From assembly GCA_041611095.1 (NCBI GenBank), contig JBFINP010000001.1, positions 124,001 to 188,000 on the forward strand: 64,000 nt of DNA, given 5' to 3'. Within the stretch, counting starts at the first letter, position 1. Every line of letters begins with the position of its first letter. Positions 43,890 to 51,365 of the stretch are shown here, piece after piece. The translations under genes were made by a program, and so were the position numbers. This DNA comes from UBA6912 sp041611095. GTDB taxonomy: Bacteria > Actinomycetota > Acidimicrobiia > Spongiisociales > UBA5794. The notes beneath the pieces are model-generated. The model saw only the letters and a list, made by a program, of their open reading frames with translations. It was not told where the DNA came from and ran no database searches.

Positions 43890-44798
43890 TCAGGATGCGA
43901 AACGACCGACGAGCTCGCCGTACGCCTCGATGAATGCGGGTCGCATCCTCGAGCCCGGTAGCACACCGACGAGCCGGTCCACACCGCGGTCGGCGTACCG
44001 AGCAACGCGATCGACGGCGTCGTCGACCGTGCCCACGATGCCGACCCCGGCCACGTCGCCCATCCATGCCAGGTGCGTGGCGGCCACCTGGGAGGCCGCT
44101 GCCGCCTCCTCCCCCGTTCGCCCGACCGCGACGGGCACCTGGATGCTCGTCCGCACCGTGCGGTTCCCCGCAGCTTCGGCAACGGCCGCCTGGGGCTCCT
44201 CGAGGTTCGGCAGCAAGGAGGCGGGGCAGTTCCATTCGTCCGCCAGCCGCCCGGTGATCTCCAGCATGCGGGGCCGGCCGGCGCCGACCGTGATCGGAGG
44301 ATGGGGCTTCTGGAGCGGCCCGGGGTTGACAACGGCGCCTTCCAACCGGACCCCCCAACCCTCGTAGTCCACGGTCTCCCCGCTGAACAGGCGCACCAGC
44401 GCCTCCAGGTATCCCTCGAAGTACCGGCGTCGGTCACCGGCGTTCGGGTATTCGAAGCCGAAGGCCCGGTACTCCCGCTCGTGCCAGCCGGCACCTAGGC
44501 CGAGATCGAGGCGCCCGCCCGATGCGTGATCCAACGTGGTGGCCATCTTGGCCAGCAGCCCTGGGTTGCGGAACGACGCGCAGTTGACGAGGTGGCCGAG
44601 CCGCACGCGCGACGTGACTCCCGCCAGGTAGGCGAGCCCAGACCATGCTTCGAAGATGGGGCCTTTCGGGTCCCGAACGTTGAGCAAGTGATCCACGAGC
44701 CAGATGGAATCGAGTCCGACCTGCTCGGCCAGGACGGCATCCGCCTCGACATGATCCCAACGATCCGTGAACTGGCTGAGGACGAGACCGAACTTCAA
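43890..44798 (-). CDS. LLM-class F420-dependent oxidoreductase (Rv1855c-like)
   Basis: 302 residues. Luciferase-like fold: MKFGLVLSQFTDRWDHVEADAVLAEQVGLDSIW, SGGRLDLGLGAGWHEREYRAFGFEYP, and PPITVGAGRPRMLEITGRLADEWN. It resembles the subfamily I recall as TIGR03560. Substrate unknown. The stop is convergent with the DUF368 gene (20 bases apart). It is 30 bases downstream of... the antiporter gene lies on its other side in the sense that both read leftwards, with the antiporter upstream end beyond it; co-transcription with the antiporter is not certain. Confidence 0.85.
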   Translation of the reverse strand: MKFGLVLSQFTDRWDHVEADAVLAEQVGLDSIWLVDHLLNVRDPKGPIFEAWSGLAYLAGVTSRVRLGHLVNCASFRNPGLLAKMATTLDHASGGRLDLGLGAGWHEREYRAFGFEYPNAGDRRRYFEGYLEALVRLFSGETVDYEGWGVRLEGAVVNPGPLQKPHPPITVGAGRPRMLEITGRLADEWNCPASLLPNLEEPQAAVAEAAGNRTVRTSIQVPVAVGRTGEEAAAASQVAATHLAWMGDVAGVGIVGTVDDAVDRVARYADRGVDRLVGVLPGSRMRPAFIEAYGELVGRFAS

Positions 44799-44828
44799 GG
44801 CGCGCCTTCCGGTTGGATGCGCGCCAGG

Positions 44829-46094
44829 TTACAAACCGGGAGGCGTGCCGCGAGATGTCTCCGAAGCCTCCTCGACCTCCGCATCGAGCGGCGGGGCGAG
44901 GAGGCGGAACACGATCGGCGAGAAGATTGCGGTGACCCCGACCAGCAAGATGGCACCCGCCTCGAGCCCCTCGTCGATCAGCATCAGCTCGTCCTTGCCG
45001 AATTGGGCGAGGGCGATGATCACGCTGAGCTGTCCGGCGAGCAGCACCCCTGCGGCCAGCGACTCCCGCAGGCTGAGCCCGCGGAACCGCATGATCAGCG
45101 CGGGGAGGATCTTGGCGGCAACGGCAACGAGGATCAGGAGCAGTGCCTTGGTCAGGACGTCGCGATTGGAGAGGGCGCCGAGCGGAAAGTTCACCCCGAC
45201 GGCGATGAAGAAGATCGGGATGAAGAAGCCGTATGCAAAGCCGGTGAGTCGGGTCTCCAGCTCGCCCGTGTTGCGGAAGACGAACGCAAACATCGCCCCG
45301 CCGAGGAACGCTCCGAGGATCGGTTCCACTTCGAGCGCCTCGGACAGACCGACCGCCACCAGTAACAGCGCCAGGCTCGCTCGGATGCCCATCTCGTCGG
45401 GGTCGTGGCTGGCGAACAGCCGGTCGAAGCGCTCCGGGTACCACCATGCAAAGCGGCGAACGGCGCCGAGCATGAGCGCCAGGATCGCAAACAGTGCCGG
45501 GACCCGCAGCAGGCCCCAACCGAACCCGGACATGAGCCACACGCCGAAGACGACGATCGCCGTCGCCGAGAGGAACTCGGCGAGGACCCCGGTCACGATC
45601 GTCACCTGACCAAGCTGCGTGCCAGTGCGCCCCGTGCCACGTAACGCCGGGATGATGATGCCGAGCGAGGCGGCGGCCGTCAGGAGCGTGAGGAAGATCC
45701 GCTGGTTGGTCGACTCCGGATCGAGCAGCTCGAAACCGAACCAGGCTGAGGCGAGGATCGCTGCGAAGACCCCGAGGCCGAGCACGATCGGGCCCGGCCC
45801 CTGACGCTCGAGCCGGTCGAAGTCCACCTCGAATCCGGCGAGGTACATCAGGAGCAGAAGCCCCAGCTCGGCGAGCAGCTCGAGGAATTCGAAGTCGGTC
45901 GTACCCGGCTCGACGAGTGCGAGGATCTCCGGTCCGATGGCGAGCCCGAACAGGATCTCGAGAACGACGGCGGGCAGACCAACCCGGCCGGCGAGGAGTG
46001 GCAATGCAAACGCGCCGGTGCCGATGACGATGAGCGTGACGGCGCTCGGGAGGGTCCCCCCGGCCCCCTCGGCTGCGGCGAGCAGGGGAATCAC
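44829..46094 (-). CDS. CPA2-family cation:proton antiporter
   Basis: 421 residues with about 11-12 helices. CPA2 traits: VGLPAVVLEILFGLAIGPEIL, LGLLLLMYLAGFEVDFDRLE, SLGIIIPAL and AFLGGAMFAFVFRNTGELETRLTGFAYGFFIPIFFIAVGVNF. Exchanges K+ or Na+ for H+. Its start overlaps the stop of the upstream TrkA/USP gene (ATGA), so the two products are made together and the upstream protein probably gates the transporter. The LLM gene at 43890 begins 30 bases after its stop on the same strand. Confidence 0.88.
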   Translation of the reverse strand: MIPLLAAAEGAGGTLPSAVTLIVIGTGAFALPLLAGRVGLPAVVLEILFGLAIGPEILALVEPGTTDFEFLELLAELGLLLLMYLAGFEVDFDRLERQGPGPIVLGLGVFAAILASAWFGFELLDPESTNQRIFLTLLTAAASLGIIIPALRGTGRTGTQLGQVTIVTGVLAEFLSATAIVVFGVWLMSGFGWGLLRVPALFAILALMLGAVRRFAWWYPERFDRLFASHDPDEMGIRASLALLLVAVGLSEALEVEPILGAFLGGAMFAFVFRNTGELETRLTGFAYGFFIPIFFIAVGVNFPLGALSNRDVLTKALLLILVAVAAKILPALIMRFRGLSLRESLAAGVLLAGQLSVIIALAQFGKDELMLIDEGLEAGAILLVGVTAIFSPIVFRLLAPPLDAEVEEASETSRGTPPGL

Positions 46095-47536
46095 ATCTCC
46101 CCCGGAATGAGGAGGATCGAGCTGCCGAGGCGGTCGATCAGATGCCCGGTGATGCCGGGGCGGATCCAGCTCAACGGCAGCGAAGGCATGCTCAACACCG
46201 CCAGGCTGGTACCGACCGCGATGCGCTCGATCTCACGCACGGGATTGCCCCGAGCGAGCTTGCGCCGCACGTGAACGCCCTGCACCGAAGCCTCTTCACG
46301 TAGCCACGCCGCGGCAACGCGAGCATCGGCCACCGCCTCCGGCCCGGTGACGAAGGTGGGGGCGATGATGGAAACGCCGACGAGGCTCGCCCCCGACGTA
46401 CGCGCCAGATCGATCGCGGTACGCCCGGCGGTCTCCCCCGACACGGTTCGTCGTGCCGGCACCAAGATGCTCGAGTACGGGTGGCTTCCGCGGCAGAGCA
46501 GCACCGGACGACGGGACCGGCCGTACGTGTTGAGGACCTTGGCCGCCCGAAAGCGGCCGACCACACCCCGCCCCGTCGGCGCCGCCACCGCAACGACACC
46601 GACGCTCTCCGCCTCGATGAGGCGCCGAAATGCGACGTGAGGATGGCCGTCCACCGGGCGTAGGTCGATGGCCACTCCGTCGGATTGAGCCTCGAGCTTC
46701 TCCAGGAGCTGTGCGATCTCGTCGACACGGCCCGGATCACGTTCCGCTTCGAGGTTGCGATGGACCACCATCAGCTCCTCGGCCCTCGAGTTGCGCACCA
46801 GGCTCATCGCCTCGGGGACGGTCTTCTCGAGGTCCACCTCGCTGTCGAGCACCACGCCGACCTTACGGCCGTAGTTGAGCGGGAAGCGCGACTCGCCGGA
46901 GGTGAAGGTGTTCACGATTCCGGTGAAGTCGGCGGCGGCGCCAACGACCGTGACGCGATCACCGGCCAGCAGCTCCGTGGCACCGCTGGGAACCACCAGC
47001 TCGTCATCCCGCAGGATCGCGGCAACGACCCACACCCGGGAATGGATGTCTCGTAGCTTCTTGCCGTGCACAGGCGAGTCCGGGGTGACGACGAACTCGA
47101 GCGCCTCCGCCTTCCCCTGGGCGAATGCCGTCGACGCCACCCGACGCGGCTCCATCTCGAGCTCGACGTGCCGCGCCGTGAGCTGATCGGGTGCGTACAC
47201 CGCCACGCCGAGAGACCGGTAGTCCGGGAGCCGCTCAGGATCGCTGGCGACCGCCACCACGCGCAGCAGGCCCTTGTCCAGAGCGAGCTGGACCGCGGCC
47301 AGGTTGCGATCGTCGTCGTCCGAAGCCGCAACGAGGGCTGCGGCGTCGTCGATGCCGGAGCGATCCAGGATGAGAGGGCTCGACCCGTCGCCGACGACGG
47401 GCTCGAAGACCCGGATACCGGCGGCGGCATCCAGCCGACCTGAATCGAGGTCGATGACGGTCACCTCCCACTGCTCACCGAGACGGCGGAGCAGCTCCCG
47501 GGTCGTGCCACCGGCCCCGACGATGATCGCCTTCAT
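46091..47536 (-). CDS. TrkA-N/TrkA-C nucleotide-sensing protein with USP-like tail
   Basis: 481 residues. An RCK/TrkA-N Rossmann domain opens the protein (MKAIIVGAGGTTRELLRRLGEQWEVTVIDLD; ADD-type acidic clusters SDDDDRN), followed by a TrkA-C-like module (about 140-215, DSPVHGKKLRDIHSRVWVVAAILRDDELVVPSG) and, from about 225, a USP-like region including LLCRGSHPYSSILVPARRTVSGETAGRTAIDLARTSGASL. The ATG has gaggag at the right distance. It overlaps the antiporter gene, so it probably controls ion exchange in response to NAD(H) or other nucleotides. Confidence 0.85.
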   Translation of the reverse strand: MKAIIVGAGGTTRELLRRLGEQWEVTVIDLDSGRLDAAAGIRVFEPVVGDGSSPLILDRSGIDDAAALVAASDDDDRNLAAVQLALDKGLLRVVAVASDPERLPDYRSLGVAVYAPDQLTARHVELEMEPRRVASTAFAQGKAEALEFVVTPDSPVHGKKLRDIHSRVWVVAAILRDDELVVPSGATELLAGDRVTVVGAAADFTGIVNTFTSGESRFPLNYGRKVGVVLDSEVDLEKTVPEAMSLVRNSRAEELMVVHRNLEAERDPGRVDEIAQLLEKLEAQSDGVAIDLRPVDGHPHVAFRRLIEAESVGVVAVAAPTGRGVVGRFRAAKVLNTYGRSRRPVLLCRGSHPYSSILVPARRTVSGETAGRTAIDLARTSGASLVGVSIIAPTFVTGPEAVADARVAAAWLREEASVQGVHVRRKLARGNPVREIERIAVGTSLAVLSMPSLPLSWIRPGITGHLIDRLGSSILLIPGEM

Positions 47537-47609
47537 CACACTCCTCGTTCCCGGCCCGGTTGGTGAGGGATCATTATGGTCTGCGGATCGACGCCTGAAC
47601 GGGGCGACG

Positions 47610-48737
47610 TCAACCGACGACCAGCCGAGAGCGGAGGTCGGCGATGTCCTTGGGAGACAGCCCGATCTCGGCGAGCACCTCATCGGTGTCGCTCCCAGGC
47701 GCCACGGGAGGTCTCGGCATCGCGTTGGGTGTTCGGTCAAACCGGGGCGCCGGTCCTGCCTCGACGATCCCCCCCACCTCGACGAACGTCGAGCGGGCCG
47801 CCAGCTGGGGATGCTCCGGCGCCTCGGAGAGGGTCATCACCGGCTCGACACATGCGTCGCCGTCGCCGAAGACGCTTGCCCATTCGTCTCGCGTGCGCGC
47901 CGCGAATCGCTCGGCGAAGGTGCGTCGCAGCTCCGGCCAGCTCTCCCGGGCCTCGCGCGGGGGCAGCTCGTCGGCTGACAGACCCAGCCCGGCGAGCAGC
48001 TCTGCGTAGAACCGGGGCTCGAGGGCGCCAACGGAGACGAAGCCGCCGTCAGCGGTTGCGTACGTCGTGTAGAAGGGGGCGGCGCCGTCGAGCAGGTTGC
48101 TCCCCCGCTCGTCCCGCCACCAGCCATGGCGCAGCATCTCGTACATCATCGTCATGAGCGACCCGGCGCCATCGACCATTGCGGCGTCCACCACCTGCCC
48201 TCGCCCGGACCTGCTGCGTTCGAAGAGCGCGCCGAGTACGCCGAAGGCCAGAAACAGCGATCCGCCGCCGAAGTCACCGACGAGGTTGAGCGGCGGAAGC
48301 GGGACCTGGTCCGGATCGCCGAAGCTGTGCAACGCACCCGTGACTGCGATGTAGTTGATGTCGTGCCCGGCGCGATGTGCGTACGGTCCCTCCTGGCCCC
48401 AACCCGTCATCCGCCCGTACACGAGCCGCGGGTTCACCGCCAGACATGCGTCGGGCCCGACGCCGAGCCGTTCGGCAACCCCTGGGCGCATTCCCTCGAG
48501 GAGCACGTCGGCGGTCGCCACGAGCCGCAGGGCGAGGCCCGGGCCTGCATCGTGCTTGAGGTCGATGGAGATCCGGCGACGGTTCCGGCCCATCAGCGTG
48601 CGCAACGGGTCCGCCGAGCCGCCGATGCGGTCGACACGGATGACGTCGGCACCGAGGTCGCCCAGGAGCATCGCACAGTACGGCACGGGCCCGATGGCCT
48701 CGAGCTCGACGACCCGCAGTCCGCGCAGTGGCCCCAT
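47610..48737 (-). CDS. CaiB/BaiF-family CoA transferase (AMACR-like)
   Basis: 375 residues. N-terminal GLRVVELEAIGPVPYCAMLLGDLGADVIRVDR, DVLLEGMRPGVAERLG and GWGQEGPYAHRAGHDINYIAVTGAL (with the HDINY segment that in alpha-methylacyl-CoA racemase holds catalytic residues) support the racemase branch, as do ALEPRFYAELLAGLGL and VEVGGIVEAGPAPRFDRTP. It would epimerise 2-methylacyl-CoA thioesters in branched fatty acid or sterol breakdown; a CoA transferase cannot be excluded. Start M at 48737; a GTG six codons earlier is possible. Divergent from the ABC exporter. Confidence 0.88.
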   Translation of the reverse strand: MGPLRGLRVVELEAIGPVPYCAMLLGDLGADVIRVDRIGGSADPLRTLMGRNRRRISIDLKHDAGPGLALRLVATADVLLEGMRPGVAERLGVGPDACLAVNPRLVYGRMTGWGQEGPYAHRAGHDINYIAVTGALHSFGDPDQVPLPPLNLVGDFGGGSLFLAFGVLGALFERSRSGRGQVVDAAMVDGAGSLMTMMYEMLRHGWWRDERGSNLLDGAAPFYTTYATADGGFVSVGALEPRFYAELLAGLGLSADELPPREARESWPELRRTFAERFAARTRDEWASVFGDGDACVEPVMTLSEAPEHPQLAARSTFVEVGGIVEAGPAPRFDRTPNAMPRPPVAPGSDTDEVLAEIGLSPKDIADLRSRLVVG

Positions 48738-48812
48738 CGCCAGCGAACGTACCACGCCGCCCGCCGCTCGATCGGCGGGACGCAGCCAGGGGTGGGGGTA
48801 ACGTACCCGCTC

Positions 48813-49739
48813 GTGCCGCCTCCTCTCGTCTCTGCCCGCTCGCTGACCAAACGCTTCGGTGACTTCACCGCCGTCGATGCGATCGACTTCGACGTTGAGC
48901 CCGGGGAGTCGTTCGGCTTCCTGGGCCCCAACGGGGCCGGCAAGAGCTCGACGATGCGGATGGTCGGTGCGGTATCGCCGCGCACCGCGGGCGAGCTGAC
49001 CGTTCTTGGTATGGACCCCGACGTCGACGGCGCCGCCATTCGGGCGCGGCTCGGCGTCGTGCCTCAGGAGGACAACCTCGACAACGAGTTGCCGGTCTCC
49101 GAGAACCTCCTCATCTATGGCCGGTACTTCGACCTAGCCCGATCGGTGATTCGGCGCCGGATCGATGAGCTCTTGGACTTCGTGCAGTTGAGCGAACGGC
49201 GCGACAGCAAGGTCGATTCGCTCTCGGGCGGGATGAAGCGGAGACTCACGATCGCCCGCTCCTTGATCAACGAGCCCGACCTCCTGCTGCTCGACGAGCC
49301 CACCACCGGCCTCGACCCCCAGGCGCGGCACGTCCTGTGGGACCGGCTGTATCGACTCAAACAGCAAGGGGTCACGCTCATCATCACGACGCACTACATG
49401 GACGAGGCCGAACAGCTCTGCGACCGTCTCGTCGTCATGGATCGTGGCGAGATCGTGGCCGAGGGATCACCGCGCGACCTCATCGCCACCTATTCGACCC
49501 GGGAGGTGCTCGAGCTGAGGTTCCCGGTGGGCGTTCAGGAGAGTGTGCTCGATCGAATCGACGGCCTGGCCAAGCGGGCCGAGGTGCTGCCGGACCGGTT
49601 GCTGCTCTACACGGACGACGGGGACGAGACCATCGCTGACGTGGGGCGGAGAGGTCTCGAGCCGGAGAGCACCGTCGTGCGGCGCAGCTCCCTCGAGGAC
49701 GTCTTCCTCCGCCTCACCGGGCGCTCGCTGATCGACTGA
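48813..49739 (+). CDS. ABC-2 exporter ATP-binding protein (DrrA/NodI type)
   Basis: 308 residues, GTG start (an in-frame GTG at 48792 is the alternative). Walker A GPNGAGKSST near 35-44, Q-loop VVPQEDNLDNEL, signature SLSGGMKRRLTIARSLI, Walker B LLLLDEPTTGLDPQ, H-loop ITTHYMDEAEQL; a C-terminal extension with SSLEDVFLRLTGR is typical of drug-exporter ATPases. It is followed by two permeases with overlapping starts. Substrate unknown. Confidence 0.92.
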   Translation: MPPPLVSARSLTKRFGDFTAVDAIDFDVEPGESFGFLGPNGAGKSSTMRMVGAVSPRTAGELTVLGMDPDVDGAAIRARLGVVPQEDNLDNELPVSENLLIYGRYFDLARSVIRRRIDELLDFVQLSERRDSKVDSLSGGMKRRLTIARSLINEPDLLLLDEPTTGLDPQARHVLWDRLYRLKQQGVTLIITTHYMDEAEQLCDRLVVMDRGEIVAEGSPRDLIATYSTREVLELRFPVGVQESVLDRIDGLAKRAEVLPDRLLLYTDDGDETIADVGRRGLEPESTVVRRSSLEDVFLRLTGRSLID

Positions 49740-50518
49740 TGGCTGCCCGTACCGCCTTTCGGGTCCTCGAGGCGCACGCCGTGTCCTACCGCCACACGTG
49801 GCGAGGCTCGGTGATCACCACGTTCCTCAACCCGGTCCTCTACCTGGCTGCGATGGGCATTGGCCTCGGCACCCTCGTCGACAGAGGCGCCGGTGAGGCG
49901 ACACTGGAAGGCATCACGTACCTCGCCTTCCTCGCCCCCGGTCTGCTGGCTGCCACCGCAATGCAGACCGGCACCGGCGACGCCTCCTACCCGGTGATGG
50001 CGGGCATGAAATGGATCAAGACCTACCACGCGGCGCTGTCGACCCCCGTGCGCACGCGCGACATCGTGCTGGGGCACCTCGGCTGGGTGACGGTGCGGCT
50101 CGCCCTCACCACGGTCGTCTTCGCCGCCGTGATGAGCGCCTTCGGCGCCGCGCCCCTCGGGCGAGCACTGCTCGCCGTGGGCCCTGCGATGCTCACCGGC
50201 ATCGCCTTTGCTGCAGCGGTCACCGGCTACACCGCTGCGCTCGAGTCCGAATACGGGCTCAGCTCACTGTTCCGCTTCGGAATCGTGCCGATGTTCCTCT
50301 TCTCGGGCACGTTCTTTCCCATCACGCAGCTCCCTGGATGGATCCAGCCGGTGGCGTACGTGACGCCGCTGTGGCACGGCGTGGCGCTCACCCGGGCTAC
50401 CGCTCTCGGTCAGAGCCCACCGTGGGCGGCGACCTCACACGTGCTCTACCTGTTGTTGTGGGTGGCGATCGGCGTGGCGGTGTCGATGTACAACTTCAGG
50501 CGGAGGCTCGTGAAGTGA
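49739..50518 (+). CDS. ABC-2 type permease (NodJ/DrrB type), first
   Basis: 259 residues; the ATG shares one base with the ATPase stop (TGATG). Six helices, with the conserved PLWHGVALTRA near the C-terminus and MKWIKTYHAALSTPVRTRDIVLG in the cytoplasmic loop. Paralogous to the next gene; the pair probably forms a heterodimeric exporter. Confidence 0.9.
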   Translation: MAARTAFRVLEAHAVSYRHTWRGSVITTFLNPVLYLAAMGIGLGTLVDRGAGEATLEGITYLAFLAPGLLAATAMQTGTGDASYPVMAGMKWIKTYHAALSTPVRTRDIVLGHLGWVTVRLALTTVVFAAVMSAFGAAPLGRALLAVGPAMLTGIAFAAAVTGYTAALESEYGLSSLFRFGIVPMFLFSGTFFPITQLPGWIQPVAYVTPLWHGVALTRATALGQSPPWAATSHVLYLLLWVAIGVAVSMYNFRRRLVK

Positions 50519-51330
50519 CCAGCGGCACGCTGATCGCCCGAGTGGCGCCACCCCACCTTCTCGGCAGCCGGCGCGCCCGCTACCTGCTGGAGCGCAACGT
50601 GCTCGTGTACCGCCGGGCCTGGGTGATCGTGTTCTCCGGTTTCTTCGAGCCTGTCTTCTACCTGTTTGCGATCGGCGTGGGGCTCGGTCAGCTCGTAGGC
50701 GACGTCACGGCGGGCAGTGGGCAGCCCGTCACCTACGCCGAGTTCGTCGCTCCCGCCCTGTTGGCGTCGTCTGCGATGAATGGTGCCGTGTTCGAGTCCA
50801 CGATGAACATCTTCTTCAAACTCAAGTACGCACGCACCTACGACGCGATGCTGGCGACCCCCGTCGGACCGGGCGACATCGCGATCGGGGAGATCGCATG
50901 GTCACTGATCCGCGGCGGGATCTATGCGACGGCATTCCTGATCGTGATGCTCGCCATGGGCCTCATGCCCTCGATGTGGGGGCTCCTGGCGCTGCCGGCT
51001 GCGCTCTTGATCGGTTTTGCGTTCGCCGCCGTCGGTATGGCGACCACGACGTTCATGCGATCGTGGCAGGACTTCGACATGGTCACACTCGTGACCTTGC
51101 CGCTCTTCCTCTTCTCGGCGACATTCTTCCCGCTCTCGGTTTATCCGGACGGCCTTCAGCTCGTGGCACGGCTGTTCTCGCCGCTCTACCACGGCGTCGA
51201 GCTGATCCGCTCGCTCACGCTCGGCATCTTCGACGCGAGCTTGATCGCCCACGTCGGTTACCTCGCCGTGATGGGGTTGGCCGGCCTGACCGTCGCCGCC
51301 CGCAGGATCGAGTCCCTGCTCCTCAAGTGA
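50515..51330 (+). CDS. ABC-2 type permease (NodJ/DrrB type), second
   Basis: 271 residues, GTG start overlapping the previous stop (GTGA). Six helices, MKLKYARTYDAMLATPVGPGDIAIG-like loop (FFKLKYARTYDAML) and SPLYHGVELIRSLTLG near the end, matching the first permease. Its stop is 36 bases from the convergent SbcC stop. Confidence 0.9.
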   Translation: MTSGTLIARVAPPHLLGSRRARYLLERNVLVYRRAWVIVFSGFFEPVFYLFAIGVGLGQLVGDVTAGSGQPVTYAEFVAPALLASSAMNGAVFESTMNIFFKLKYARTYDAMLATPVGPGDIAIGEIAWSLIRGGIYATAFLIVMLAMGLMPSMWGLLALPAALLIGFAFAAVGMATTTFMRSWQDFDMVTLVTLPLFLFSATFFPLSVYPDGLQLVARLFSPLYHGVELIRSLTLGIFDASLIAHVGYLAVMGLAGLTVAARRIESLLLK

Positions 51331-51365
51331 GTTGTTCTCGAGTGGGTGGGGCTGCGCCTCTTCGA

